Source: Chalara sp. BL73
Taxonomy: Eukaryota; Ascomycota; Leotiomycetes; Helotiales
DNA: 64,000 bases
Assembly (NCBI GenBank): GCA_918026815.1
Contig: CAKJVC010000068.1
Coordinates: 2,046,001-2,110,000 of the forward strand
Direction of reading: 5' to 3'
Shown: one piece after another, positions 45,516 to 58,371 of the stretch
How the letters are laid out: every line of letters starts with the position of its first letter
Numbering within the stretch: the first letter of the stretch is position 1
Notes under the pieces: generated by a model
Seen by the model: only the letters and a program-made list of their open reading frames with translations
Told to the model about the DNA's origin: nothing
Database searches by the model: none
Program-made: the position numbers and the translations under genes

Positions 45516-48058
45516 GCGTTAGTTGGCTCAAATTGTATTTCGCACGATCACATCGTATTAAATACCTGGCTGGTTCAGACTGATACAGTTTCTTCATTTC
45601 TTCTCTCATAACATCCCCTGCAAACCTGAGATTTTGCACTGCTGCATTTCCCTTCCGTGAATAAGAATGCGGTATACCCATATAGGCAGGCTGAGTTGTG
45701 ATTTCAAGGCTCGACGCGGTATTAAAAACTAGCTGCTTGGACATGATTGTGTAATTCTGAACAATACCTTCGACGTTCTTGTGGTAATGCAGCCGTCCAT
45801 ATCTGTCGTATTCAATCACTTGAAAGAACCACACGACAGTATGGGCTAGAGCATGGTTTCAGAAAAGTTGTAAAGGTCTTATAGCTGGTAGTTAAGTTCT
45901 TTAAGCTCCATATGGTACCTGTGTCGATATCCACGCAACTGCGAAATGCAATGAGGAAAACTGAATAGAACTATATGACTCATCGCTGGAAGCGAGAGTA
46001 TCCTTCATGTATTGTTGCATATTCTTTAGACCGTCAATAGAAACGATTACGCTTAGAAAGAAGCCTCGAAACACTTACTCAGCCTTCATATAATAGGTCT
46101 GAACATGAGACAATTGTTGATGGAGGCAGTGTTGCTGACAAGAGCATTCCAACGAGGCGAGATTTGGGAACCCGATACCTCATGCCAGTTTCACTCAGTA
46201 GTAACACCTTAAAACTGTATTAGTGTATGTTTCAAATATTGGTGTAAAGATGTTCCGGCGGCAGTAAACAGAACGCTAAGAATGCGAATCCATCAGTAGG
46301 CTGAGTCGTGTTGGAGAAAGTTGAAGTGGCTGCCTTTAGCCGGGGCGTTGAAGATTGCGTGATTTCAGGCACAAGACAACACGTATGATTGACGGCTGGC
46401 TGCATGCTCGTCATAATTGTTGCATGAGAACTACCGCAAGAGAGTCTCATTTAGCAGCCGTTTAAGCTGTGTACAGAGATCGTCCTTCCGGCTTCCGGCA
46501 TGCACCACGATATTGAGTGAGATAAATGTGGAAGGATTTGGATCTCGGAGACGGATGTCGGAAGATCGCACAATTGAAGGCTTGCGCAAACGGAAAAATC
46601 AGTTGCTTAAATACACGTTCAAATGTATGTATTAACCCAACTATGGAGAGGCCTTTTAGCCATAGGAAACTTCCTGAACGATCCTTGGGTGATCAGCAGC
46701 GGGTCGGTCAAACCTCGCTTGAGGACAGCGATAACAATATGGCGACAAACGCGCCAGAACTCGATCCACCGGATCTGATGTCAAGCTATTTATATGGCCT
46801 ATATAAAATTGCGAGTACCAAAGAACATACAATAAGAGAAATATAATCTAAAAAATATTCATCAGAAACTGTCTGTCTTGGATCTGGTTCAAACTCCCAA
46901 ACTTGCACGGGCGCAAGACGCGAGTCAAGAGATGATCTATCCAACCATCGTCCCTACTGCTATCGAGCATTAAGAAATGAATACATGAAACTTTGGAGTA
47001 GATACTAGCATGCTATAGAAAACTACATTCTCGATGAAAGAAACACCTGCCTGAATTGCGGATGGGTAACAAGTTGAGGTTGATTGTGTTGACGGTCGCA
47101 AACTTGCGTCCACCAACCCTCAAAACGACCACATTTTGCAAAATGCGCTGCACTGCACACAACAAAAAGATAATTAACATAAACTGACTAAAAACCAATA
47201 GATTATGGGTTATCAACAGTTAATATCAAATAATAATAGTAGTAGCCAAATCTGTGGGCGCGTCGTTTCAAATGTACGCGTTGTTGTGATGGTTGGAATC
47301 GTGGCTTCAATCGCGATGCGTCCACCACCTAACTTCTTTTTCCAATCCATTTCATCAGCACAACTCGGTTATAGACAATTTGAAGATGCATGCAGGAGCG
47401 AAGCATTAGGCAATTGCTTAATTAGAAATGGGATCTACATTACAGATATTTCACCAACTGTTAGAGTTTCCACGTCGTGAGAATAGTCACAGTCAACACG
47501 AAATGGGTGACTTGCAACCATAAAAGTAGTTTTGATATTGAGAGAAATTAGGACGATACGGAAAAGCAAGGAATGATTGGCTATATGACTTTGGACAGGA
47601 GAAGGCAAGTATTCAAACGCTATAGCATAACAACGTAATTGATGCGTGACCATCCCCAACTATTTCGAAAAGTGTGGGAGAAAGGTTGAGGTCGAAGATT
47701 GTGGCGGATGGGTGGTCACAGGTCGGGTGATGCAGTTCTGCCTCGATTTGATTGGTTCAAAAGCTAAAAACGATATGGCATGTTTGCGAGCTCAGTTTTG
47801 AGTTCGTTTTTAATTCGCTTAGCGTCCCCAATGAGGTATAGGCTATCAACAACTGTGCAAGATCACTCGCTTCCTCCTCGCTACTACATAAGCAGAGCTC
47901 CCCGCTCTTCCTGCCGGGTTTCGAACCCTTTCCCTCTTTCCACATCAGCATTTTTCTCGACAACCACCACCACAGCACTTCGCCAATCCGTACTTCGGTT
48001 CATCTGCTACTTCGATAACATCTACAACATTCCAACAGTTTAACCCTAATCAATCAAC
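45516..48058. other. Large intergenic region, no confident gene
   Basis: A minus-strand frame (45834-45373) reading FFQVIEYDRYGRLHYHKN has some protein character, but it overlaps the dehydrogenase 3' end and no family was recognised. Others (46232-46450, 47205-47480) are motif-free. The last 250 bp are the pyrimidine-rich promoter and leader of histone H1. Confidence 0.4.
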
Positions 48059-49115
48059 ATGCCACCCAAGGCCGCATCAAAGCCAAAGGCTGCTGCTTCC
48101 GGCGCCGACCATGGCTCTTACCAAGGTAAGATAGCTTTGAATTTCCCACCACAACGTCGCGTAACCACGGTGAACGTATTTTCTGGATCGCATTGTTCTG
48201 CTGCAGATCTTAGTGCTCTCGGATTTTTATTTGGAAGCTTTGCTGACGCGTTATTCAGACATGATCACGGATGCCATCATCAACTTGAAGGATGTATGTA
48301 CCCCACATATCCCCATCTCCTTTGGGCATTGCTAACAATATATGCAGCGCAAAGGCTCTAGGTACTCCTTCCTCTATCTAGCGCGTCAATCTGGCTGGAT
48401 TTCGACGCGTCCTTTGCTCGAAACTCAATTATCTAACTTTGTACAGCCGCGCCGCTCTCAAGAAGTATGTTGCCGCCAACAACAAGAAGGTCGCCGAGGG
48501 AAAGATGTTCGACTCTCTCTTCAACAGGGCTCTCAAGGCGGGTGTTGAAAAGGGAGTCTTCGAGCAACCAAAGGGTATGTTGTGCACGTAAATATGCGAA
48601 TTTGTATTGACGTGGCTACCAGGTGCCTCTGGCGGAACCAAGCTTGCAAAGAAGGTCCCAAAGCCCGCTGCTGATAAAGAGGCCAAGGCCAAAACTGAGA
48701 AAAAGACTACCGAGAAGAAGCCAGCTGTGAAGAAGGCCGCCACCACCAAGAAGGCGACTGCTGCTAAGCCCAAGACCCCTGCTGCTAAGAAGGAGAAGGC
48801 AGCCCCAAAGAAGGCCGCCGCACCCAAGAAGACTGCTGCTGCTGCGAAGCCCAAGGCGGCCCCCAAGGCAAAGGCTGCACCAAAGGCGAAGAAAGCTGCT
48901 GCACCCAAGACCGTAAGTTATTTCTCTCGCATGTTTTGAGACGGTCTAATATCGTACAGGCTCCAGCCGTTGTTGAGAAGCCATCAGTCCTGAACAAGAC
49001 CAAGTCTGGCCGAGTCACCAAGACAACTAGCACGAGCAAGACCCCAAAGGCAAAGAAGGCGGCGACTCCTAAGAAGCCTGCTTCTGCAAAGAAGGCAACA
49101 CCTAAGAAGGCGTAA
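48059..49115 (+). CDS. Linker histone H1
   Basis: Six exons (48059-48125, 48259-48293, 48348-48361, 48447-48574, 48623-48912, 48960-49115) join in frame to about 229 residues. A short Ala/Lys N-tail (MPPKAASKPKAAASG) leads into the winged-helix globular domain: SYQDMITDAIINLKDRKGSS, RAALKKYVAANNK, then MFDSLFNRALKAGVEKGVF. The long C-tail is rich in Lys, Ala and Pro with repeats such as KPAVKKAA and PKKAAAPKK, as in fungal H1. It binds nucleosome linker DNA and compacts chromatin. Exon 3 is only 14 nt and encodes part of RKGSS; it is needed to restore the globular domain. The gene is single-copy in this window with no core histone neighbour. Confidence 0.95.
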
Positions 49116-50844
49116 GCATCTAGGGCGATTGGTCTTCCTTTTGGGTTGTAATCGGCGTTTTGAGGTGGGAAATCTTGCAGATGGGAAGGGTTGATTATGC
49201 GTTTGGCACTTGCGAATCATGGTATTATGTCTTTTATCTGGATTGATTGCTATTGCCCCAAGGTTCAATTCCTTCATAATGTATCAAAGTTTTTCGCTTT
49301 GTAAACATTCGGGGAAATAGGGGGTGCTTGCTCATTGCTAGACGGGGAAGAGTCCGGCTAGACTCGAGGGCCACTGCTGGGTGGTTTGTACTTATACCAG
49401 ATTTATGAACTCCAAAAAGATACGAAGTTACTTAACTTGTGCGATTAATCTATAAATCTGAAATGTGACTCTTGGGGCAACACGATCGTGAGACTTCTCG
49501 AAACTGCCCATCTTCAATTCTTGTGACGCGTCGTACAGGGATGGTATTTTTCGATTGTTTTGATTTTGGCATTTTCAGACGCGGTTATGTTATGGCGTCC
49601 CCGTTCCGAGAATCCCACCCCGCTAATGCAGCCGCAAGTGAATCTTGGGATTCCGGCGTACTCCACTCCCGCAGGGTTAAACTTTGGATCTACAATGTGC
49701 CTTCTTCACCACCTGCACGTAGCTTTTCTATCGAGCCTCGAATGCATATACATCATCTTTCATAAGATCCGATATATTGCCTTGATATCAGATTCGTCCC
49801 CCCATGAAAGAAAATCAAATTTGATTCGAACGGTTTGGAAATCTTTCAAACACGCATTGTAGGGAATCCTCCTGAGACGAAAATATCAGACCATTGGTCG
49901 GCCATCCTGTTACGGTTGCACTTGAATTCGTCAGGTATGGTCCTAAGCACTAATCTTCTCTCAAACAATCGACGAGTCAAGCATGTATATTTTCCAAGAT
50001 GCAAAGATATTAGGAGTTGAAAGCGGCCATCCAAGTTGACCGCTCAATGTAAAGCCTGTGCGCTGGCTTAAGGTTAAGTCTTGCTTCCATAAACACAGCC
50101 TGATGTGTTGTCAATTGAAATACTGTACGCCTCAAATCCTTTGTTGGTTCTTGACTCCGCAAACGAAGAGATCAGAGAGAGGATAATACGATCGCACGAA
50201 TGAGAAGGAAAGTTCATCTGTATGTATATCTTCTTTTCTTTGCCATGTGCTGGGAGTGTAGGCCAGGGATGGTTTTCAGGAGCCGCCGGGCCTGGATCAA
50301 CTTAAGTCCGGCTTCGTAATGGCCAAGAGAGATGTGTATCTTGGACCGGGAATCCGGCATCGCTGGAAAATTTCTTGTACGCTTCAGGAGATAATTAAAT
50401 GAGTGAATTGGTGTTTAATTCGTCCACAGCACCGATCTGCATGTCATCCGCAGCAATCCGACCGCGGTGGTTGTTGACCCAGACTGCACTGTACGGTACT
50501 ATACGTGCTGCCAACTTCGCCTCATAACCTGTGTACCCAATTCCATTAATAGACATCCCGGAAATTCTGCACACTGTAACCACGCCCCAAAATCAATGTA
50601 TTCTCTATGTTAACCTTGATGAATTATTACCGCGATTTTTCCCTTGCATCGACATGAAAAATATACTCGTCCGAACCGAATTCCTTCACTCTGTCACCAA
50701 GGGATTCATTCGGCCATCAGGGAGACACCAATAGCTGCCAAGATTTTGTCCAATTTCGCTGATCCTACCTCCTTCTGACGCCCGTCACATCATCACCAGC
50801 TGCCCTGATAAGGTGGTGATTGATTCCTGCCAACAACCTCACGA
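49116..50844. other. Intergenic, no recognised gene
   Basis: Frames at 49472-49862 (+) and 50395-50583 (-) have no motif. The region should carry the H1 terminator and the promoter and long 5' leader of the PI4P 5-kinase gene. Confidence 0.4.
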
Positions 50845-53779
50845 ATGCCACACTTCGACGAGATGCCATCGTTCTTGTCTGATGACACAGGACCTATGTT
50901 AACCTCAAACAGCCGGCCGCCCTTCGATCTTCCCAGTCATGTCCGTCATTCGCACGAGAAGCTTAATGGCAACGGGAGAACGTCCTCGCACACATCTGTT
51001 AAGGGAGTCTCCGCAGAAGAGCATGATTCATATCTAGATGGAAGGAACGGTGTGAAATCTCATACGAATGGAGAGATGCTGCATGATACGGCCTTGCATT
51101 CGATGCCAAACGGACGGAACAGCGCGAGCAGTTGGGACCACAAATCATCTCGCAATGGCAGCACATTGTCGGTGAATGGCATCAACGGCGGGGGAGCTGA
51201 GAATGGAAGGAGGAGTCCAGGGCCTCAGAATGCACTTCCACGATTATCCAATGGTGATAGGGAGTCGCTCGCGTCCACAAACACTATTCATCACACACCT
51301 ACCGAACGAGCAACAATCATACCAGTGAATGGCGATAGTGATCCAGGAAAGAAGATTGTAATACCACCGCCAATATCCGCAAATCCGCAGAGCACAGGAC
51401 CTTTGACTTACACCTCATCCTTGATACCTGGGACTCCACAATTGAATGATTCCTCAAATGCACCTCCTCCGACACGATCTGCTACAGCCTCGCCACATCG
51501 ATTCTCATCACCCCCGACATACCCTCCTCCCCACGGCCCTTCACCGTCCTCTCAATCACTGCCCTCTGGCCCTGCACAATTACAACATCGACACACCCTA
51601 CAGGTACCAAGAGTCGGCGGAAGCCGTAGCTCACGCGACGGGGACGACTCAGTGTATGCTAGTGGGAGGTTTTCACCTACTGGAGCCAATGCTGCAGTAA
51701 GAAGGGGCTCTTTAAGCCTCAACCGGCGACATACTCAATCAATACACTCAAACATGCCTCACGATGAAATACCTATTGATGAAGATGCAATGCGGTGGGC
51801 AGAGGCAGTACGGCAGAAGAGGGCCAGTAAACGAAAGCGTAAGGATGAGGAAGATGACGATAGAGTGGTTGTTGGAACAAAGGTAGATCAGAATCATGTA
51901 AATTGGGTCACCGCATACAACATGTTGACTGGGATTCGATTCACGGTTTCGAGGACAAACGCGAAGATGGATAGGCCATTGACGGAGGCAGATTTTGACG
52001 CAAGGCATAAGTTCTCTTTTGATATGTGAGTACGCTGAATGGTAGGATCTGGTTCGAGCTAATGAATATGCAGCACCGGGAACGAATTGACTCCATCTGC
52101 CAAGTATGATTTCAAATTCAAGGATTATGCACCATGGGTATTTCGCCATCTAAGGGCAAAGTTCAAGCTTGATCCGGCGGATTATCTCATGTCTCTGACT
52201 AGTAAATACATCCTATCTGAACTGGGCTCGCCTGGGAAGAGTGGGAGTTTCTTTTACTTCTCCAGAGATTATAAATACATCATCAAGACCATCCATCATG
52301 CCGAGCACAAATTCCTCAGGAAAATCCTCAAGGAATACTATGCACATGTCGAAGACAACCCAAATACCCTTCTCTCTCAATTCTATGGTCTTCACAGAGT
52401 CAAGATTCCTTATGGACGGAAGATCCATTTTGTGGTCATGAACAACCTTTTTCCACCGCACCGGGACATCCATCAAACCTTCGATCTCAAAGGCTCTACA
52501 ATAGGTCGAGACTTCAAGGAAGAGGAGCTGGAGAAGAATCCGCGAGCTACGCTGAAAGATCTGAATTGGCTGAGACGAAATTTGCATCTGGAATTCGGCC
52601 CGGAGAAGAAGAGGCTGTTCATTGAGCAGATGCAGAGAGATGTGAAGCTTCTGCAAAAGCTGAAAATAATGGATTATAGTATGCTTGTGGGAGTTCACGA
52701 CCTGCAAAAAGGAAACCAAGAAAATCTTCGGGACAAAACACTAAAGGTCTTCCAACCTGGCGGAGATATCACTGCTATCGACGAATTACCAACGGGAGGT
52801 CTAGATACTCGAGCCATGTTAATGCGCACACCGAGTAAACTGGAGAATGCTCGCAAAGCTCGGGAACTGCGACAGATTATTAAGCAAGAAAAGCCTATAC
52901 CCATGGGAGAAAGTAGCTCTCGGATGCCCGACCAGATGGAGGAGAATACTATCAAGCGGGAGTTCACGTTTTATAGCGATGATGGTGGATTCAGAGCCAC
53001 ACATGAGGACAACAGTCCCGGTGATGAAATATTCTTTTTATCTATTATAGACTGCTTGACGCATTACGGGACTGTAAAGAAGTTGGAGCACTTTTGGAGT
53101 ACGTGTTCCTCAGCATACCAAAATAACCACTGCTAACCATGAGACAGAGGGTTTGAGTAATGATAAAAAACTTATTTCGCCAATCCGGCCGGAACCATAT
53201 GGCGACCGCTTTATCAAGTTCATCGAAGGCGTCACGAAGAGCCCCGAAGAAGCTTCACGAGAAGTAGAAGCAGCGCCACCTCGCACGAACTCTAATGCGT
53301 TATCTCAATATGATGGCCAAGGTTTCGACACTTCCCGGAGAAGATCAACGAGCCAGCCAATGCACACAACGAATACCAATAATCCTACACTACAGAGGAA
53401 CGAGAGAGATGCTTTGAAGTCGGAAAGGAGAGGCGATTTAGAACATTCAGCAGAACCGAGGATACTCACAACAGCACGAAGCCCAAGTGCGGATCGGAGT
53501 GGCGGTATCCAGGGACAGACGCTACCAGTTGTTGAAGAGCTCGGGGAAGCTAGTAGCACAGGTGGACGAAGTGGAAGAAGTATTGATAGAGAAGAACGGC
53601 CGCTCACTCCAGCGAAGGATGATGAGAGGCCAGTAACTCCTGCCAAGGATTATTCTCCTCGGGCAAGTCTGAACGGCAATGGAGTGAGGAAAACAATCAG
53701 CCGGAGCAGTCTAGACAAAGACCTGCCACCCATTCCTCGAGTCGACAGCCCACAAAGACTAAACCGGAGTCGCGACTAA
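50845..53779 (+). CDS. mss4: Phosphatidylinositol 4-phosphate 5-kinase (MSS4/its3-like)
   Basis: Three exons (50845-52025, 52074-53098, 53148-53779) give about 945 residues. The first 330 are Ser/Pro/Asn-rich and probably disordered and phosphorylated. The PIPK domain follows, with RKRKDEEDD and [21 protein letters not shown] at its entry. [18 protein letters not shown] is the nucleotide-binding loop with the catalytic Lys. [10 protein letters not shown] is the family hallmark. [14 protein letters not shown] carries the catalytic [16 protein letters not shown] gives the IID metal-binding motif. [14 protein letters not shown], near the specificity loop, ends the domain. The C-tail has two similar TPAKD segments. 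The enzyme makes PI(4,5)P2 at the plasma membrane, controlling actin and secretion. The intron at 53099-53147 lies between the IID motif and the specificity loop. All key motifs are intact. Confidence 0.95.
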
Positions 53780-54446
53780 ATGACCAACATACCACCCTGA
53801 TCAATGCAACCAGAACCAAATTGGGGAAGAGTGAGCAGCATCATGATACCATTGCAGTCCAGCGTTTCCCTTACCATATTCCCACAAGCGCGTTCTTGGA
53901 TTTTCAATTTTCTTTGTAAACAAAACCATAAACAGTACACGCCCAGTTGGAGGCTCGTTTTTCCTTGTCGTTGAAAGCATAGTCTTATATCCAAGAGACG
54001 AATTTCCTTGATTTGTAAATAGATTCAGGCGTCCTGGACGCATTGGATCAAGACGTAGTAAGAATAAGAGGGCTTTGGGAGCAAGTGTAAGCTAGATAAT
54101 GAGCCGTAAGGCTAACATCAATGGAACTCTGTGATGAGTAGTGCGTCCATTTTCTGAATTTCCTAGAGTCAAGATGAGACCATAGCTTAGCTCAATCCAT
54201 CCTTTGCAACACTTGACAATAGAATTAATTACCAAATCCGATTCTAGCAATTCCCAAGGTTTCAAAAGAAAATCTTATAACACGTTTACGATGGAGGTAC
54301 TGGTGCCGTTTTTTGTTGGCGTACGATCTCTATTCCAAACACAAAGTTACCGTAGAAGGAAGTCGCGCTCTTGATTGTAAAATATTTGACGCCTCTTGTT
54401 CCGGTACTATCATGCACAGTGTCTACCATCCATTCGACTGCAAATG
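53780..54446. other. Intergenic, no recognised gene
   Basis: 3' region of the kinase gene and promoter of the next gene. Minus-strand frames here are shadows or motif-free. Confidence 0.4.
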
Positions 54447-57270
54447 AGTAGCCGCGAAAGTTATCTTGTGCCACACGGCCAGCACGATATTGGCTACCGC
54501 ACCATTCGCAGAAGTAAGAATGTGAGCTTGGTTGCGAATGTGGGATCAGACGAAAACCTGTCTCCTGACGGTGGTGCTCCCGAATCGGCCGTCTTAGCGC
54601 CACAGTTAGCACCGTATAACATACATAAGTCACCTCCTAAAGATTCTCACGGCAGGCTGGTGTTGAAGTTGGGACGGCATACAAGAAGACAGAGGTAAGT
54701 GGTTCGCTGGTTCGTAGATCACATTGACAGGAAAGCGGCATTGGAGTTTTGATGGATACACTGCACCCTGCAGGGTAAGCACTCTCTAACTCCGCATTTT
54801 ATTCAGCGCGTCAAATGCTGTCCCGGTAGATTCCTTTACAGATGCCTTAAATGGCGGCAGCAAAACATCAACCTCGATCGGTTGTCAAACAGCACCCTCT
54901 TCGCCAACACCACCAATCGATATTCCAACACAAATCTGCATAGCGGAGGCTTCACTGGATGCTTGCCTTGGTAAGCTAGGTTAGTTGAGCATTTTGAGAT
55001 ATTATTTGCCTCCAAAAGTTTGAGTTGACCAGCTCACTTCCCAAGGAACTGAACAAGAGGAACCTACATCCGGTTTCACCTCTACTATATCGTGTATTTC
55101 ACCTACAGCAACTGGAGGGCCGTTCGACATAATGAAGCCTTTCTTGGATGGTAACAATAGCGAGGAAGGCAAGTCAAACCTTTACCCTCTTCCCTATTCT
55201 TGGCAGTCAAGCTTACAGAACAGACATCACTGGCAGAGAAGCACACCCCAGCGTCACCTCATGTAGCACATCATTCTCTACCAGCTCCAGCACGAGCGAA
55301 GGGAATGATTTGCCTATCACTCTTGCTGATTGTAGAAAGATATACCTTCACAATGGTCGAGACTTCCAAACTACAGCTCCCACCAAGACTGAACATATGA
55401 TTGAAGATATTAGTATGAAGCAAATAGATCTTATAGATGAGGGAGAAGCTAGCCACACAGAAAGCAATCAGCCATTCACAATGGACGTGACTATCGAACC
55501 TCCGGCTTTTCCACCCAGTCCACTTACGGCCGAAATATATGATGAATCTGATAGATCGATGCTTGTTGCTGAAGAGGGAAAGAAGAACGCCAGCAGTGGG
55601 GAGGTACAGGCTGCTTTTAGAAGCAAGGGTATCCGGAGAAGTGGAAGCTTGTCTAGTGAAAGTAGTGGTTTTCTCCTGGATCCCGTGGAGAAACAAACCC
55701 GCAATGGCGAGCATGACGACATCTCCAAAGACAAACAGGGCACTCATTCGTACTCTCTTGGTAATAATGATTTTAATCGTAGCGACGAGGAAAGTGAAAT
55801 CTCCACTGACGGCGAGGAGGATATCATGGCACAATTTGGCAGCGCGAAGAAATCCGTTATCTTCAGTGATAAAGGTCAAGTGCTTGTCAAGGCTAAAGTG
55901 AGATACCTAATATACGAAGTGTTATCGATACTTACACATCTATGTAACATGCAAGAACGGTCAAGCTAATGCTGATCTCTAGGATTCTGCTACACGAGCG
56001 TGGGCAAAGGATCAAGACCCTATGCAATATATCGAGAAACAGATTAAGAGAGTGCTGGGGGAAGGACACTACATTGCCGAGCTGGAGATTGTTTCCCGTA
56101 AGTTTAAGTCTTGTCATTTCGGCTTCACCATCACCCTCTACGCACTCTTACAAGGCATCTAGTACTGTCAAATATCGATATCGATGCTTTGAAGGTTTGG
56201 CGAGCTGTTTCAAATGGCTCAATAATGCCAAATCCACCCAACACCCCAAACACTCCAGCAGATAGTAAGGAGGTGATCGCAGAAGACGATAATACAGATA
56301 ACGATGAAAACCAAGAAGACCACGATGGGCTCAATGAAAGTATGGATTACATTCCGGGTGTAGCTACTCACCGGAAACTTTCTGGACAACACGGGCCTTT
56401 ACGGGTTCGTAAAGCTATCGAGAGTGATCACAATAGAACTCAACGGCCAGATCAACTTCCTAGAATCCATGGAAATATTCAACGGAAGCTATATACTACT
56501 AAGATAGACAGCGCTACTAGTGGAGGACCAGAAAGCTTTGCTTCCTCAACTAAGGCCATCATACGAGGACAAGAAAAGCTAGAGAATGGACTTGAATCCA
56601 TCTACAATGCTCATGAACGCCTATCACTTCAAGTCACTAACACGACAGATCATATTGCCGATTTGAAGGTCTCTATGGAGGAACATCAGCAGGTATGTAA
56701 ATCCCCTAAGAAATTTAATAGATTCCGAGTGAGCTCGCTAATATTAATCTTTAGTCGATCTCAACCCGCAAGGAGGACGCGAGATCACTCAAAATTGATA
56801 TGTCCAATTTGAGGGACGAAATCGCTATTTTGCTCACTAGAACGGACCAGATCGCGACATTGTTAAAGTCTATCAAAGAGTCACACATTGATAACACTAT
56901 TCCCGCCACCAACTATTCTTCAGATATTCTTTCGGCCGTAGACAAGGAATTGATACTACAAAAAGTCATTGAGGAACGGAAGCGTACCACCTGGTCCATA
57001 ATTACATCTCTGACATATGACTCACTTGCGTCTGGCGAAGGCCAAATACTCTGGCCGCAAGGAGACGAGCCACTATTGTTGGGCAAGCGACAATGCGAGT
57101 GTGGAAAGTATTGGGATGGAGACAGTCCACCATCCATGAGCATTTGGGAGTGGCTTCTGTGTATTATAATGGGCATCTTCACCGTATACATGTTCTCCCA
57201 ATTCGTTGGAGATTCGATATTGCAGATTACGGGCCCGATATGCTTTGATTACGGTTGTTTCGTGCGATAG
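54447..57270 (+). CDS. Hypothetical coiled-coil protein with a C-terminal membrane helix
   Basis: Seven exons are inferred: 54447-54694, 54807-54970, 55046 to about 55170, about 55213-55897, 55983-56097, 56163-56692 and 56755-57270. The fourth junction is uncertain; a GTCAAA donor or GC-AG intron is needed. The product is roughly 750 residues. The N-terminal half is Ser/Thr/Pro-rich and acidic. DPMQYIEKQIKRVLGEGHY and LLSNIDIDALKVWRAVSNG look folded. Residues encoded at about 56540-56860 form heptad-like helices (QEKLENGLESIYNAHERLS, ADLKVSMEEHQQ, DMSNLRDEIAILLTRTDQ). Near the end, a Cys-rich CECGKYW precedes a hydrophobic helix (WEWLLCIIMGIFTVYMFSQF). This predicts a tail-region membrane anchor with a cytosolic or nucleoplasmic coiled coil. 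I recognise no family. Confidence 0.6.
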
Positions 57271-58371
57271 GCTATGGGGTTGTGGGTGGTACCTGGGTCC
57301 TCAATCAGAAGCGGTGTATTCGCTATAAGTGGGTGTGTGTAATATCTCTTGCAGGAAATGGAAGGTCGCCTATGAAGGTTCCTGTTGTTCCTTGCATTCA
57401 GAACATAGTCACAGTTTTATTCTCTTTTTCTTCCTGCTAGCCCTTCGATAACTCGAAATACAAAGTTTTACTCAGAAACATCGAGAATACTTCAATTGAT
57501 CTCTATCATTCATCTACATGTTCTCAACCAACTTTTTCAACCACATTAACAGTCTGTAACATTAAGTAGTGATGATGGTAGATTTAGATATATTAAACAG
57601 GGAGGAGCTTTGCTAAGCACCGAGTCACGCATAATGGGAACCCCGGTGCTAAAGAGGCCGAGCAAGGGACGACATGTTTTGCGCGTGTTGGTGAAATTAG
57701 TACACAGAAAATGTTTCATTTAACTTGGAATAAACACTTCAAGTAAGAACAATAAATTAGCGCGGAGCTAGCGAAGCGAATCATTCCACGTGATTTCTAG
57801 ACCTTTCTAATGGCAAAGCTTTGGCATGCGGTAATGTAGGCCAGGAAGCAATGGCTGATTGGAACGATATTGCTAGCGTACTTCGAGTGCGACTAGGCCT
57901 TCCTTTAAAAAACACGATTGAGCCTGATAGAGATAAGGATCCTAGATAGAATTTAGCTTTCCGAGGCGGCTCAGGAATTTTCTAACTGCATCCGCGGTCA
58001 TCCTTTTATAAGCCCTGAGTGTAACAGTCCTGCTGGCTTTAAGCCACGCGTATCCTAGTGAAACATGTGACCCTGGACCTACATATTAGCTTTACACTCT
58101 CAGTTTCATCTTTTTTTTTAGCTTAGAAATCTCTTGATACAGCAAGTCACTAGATTAGACTAAGTATCACTAGCTAAAAGGAAGAAGTTAAAAGCAGAGA
58201 ACGAAACAGCAAGTCTTGTTCAGAGTGCTTAAGAGAGCTGCTTAGGCTGCTGAGGAAGGTTGACTGAGTCGAGAGCAGGCTAATTATAGTCTTACACTGG
58301 TTATTGTTGACGTTTCACATTAGGTGTGGTAAGCAGTTACTTAGGATGTGAGCATATACACCTCTGATATA
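57271..58371. other. Intergenic between convergent genes
   Basis: No gene is seen. A faint Lys/Glu-rich reading at about 58165-58250 (+) recalls the C-terminal tail of pogo/Fot-type transposases, but it is too short and interrupted to call. Confidence 0.35.

Noticed and set aside
45373..45834. Minus-strand open frame of 153 codons next to the dehydrogenase
   Set aside because: Overlaps the 3' coding end of the dehydrogenase on the other strand and matches no family I know.
47910..47945. GGGTTTCGAACCC, resembling a tRNA T-arm on the minus strand
   Set aside because: No matching acceptor, D or anticodon arms at the right spacing; it lies in the histone H1 leader.
58165..58250. Lys/Glu-rich reading resembling a pogo/Fot transposase tail
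   Set aside because: Too short, interrupted by stops, and no DDE-domain fragment nearby.
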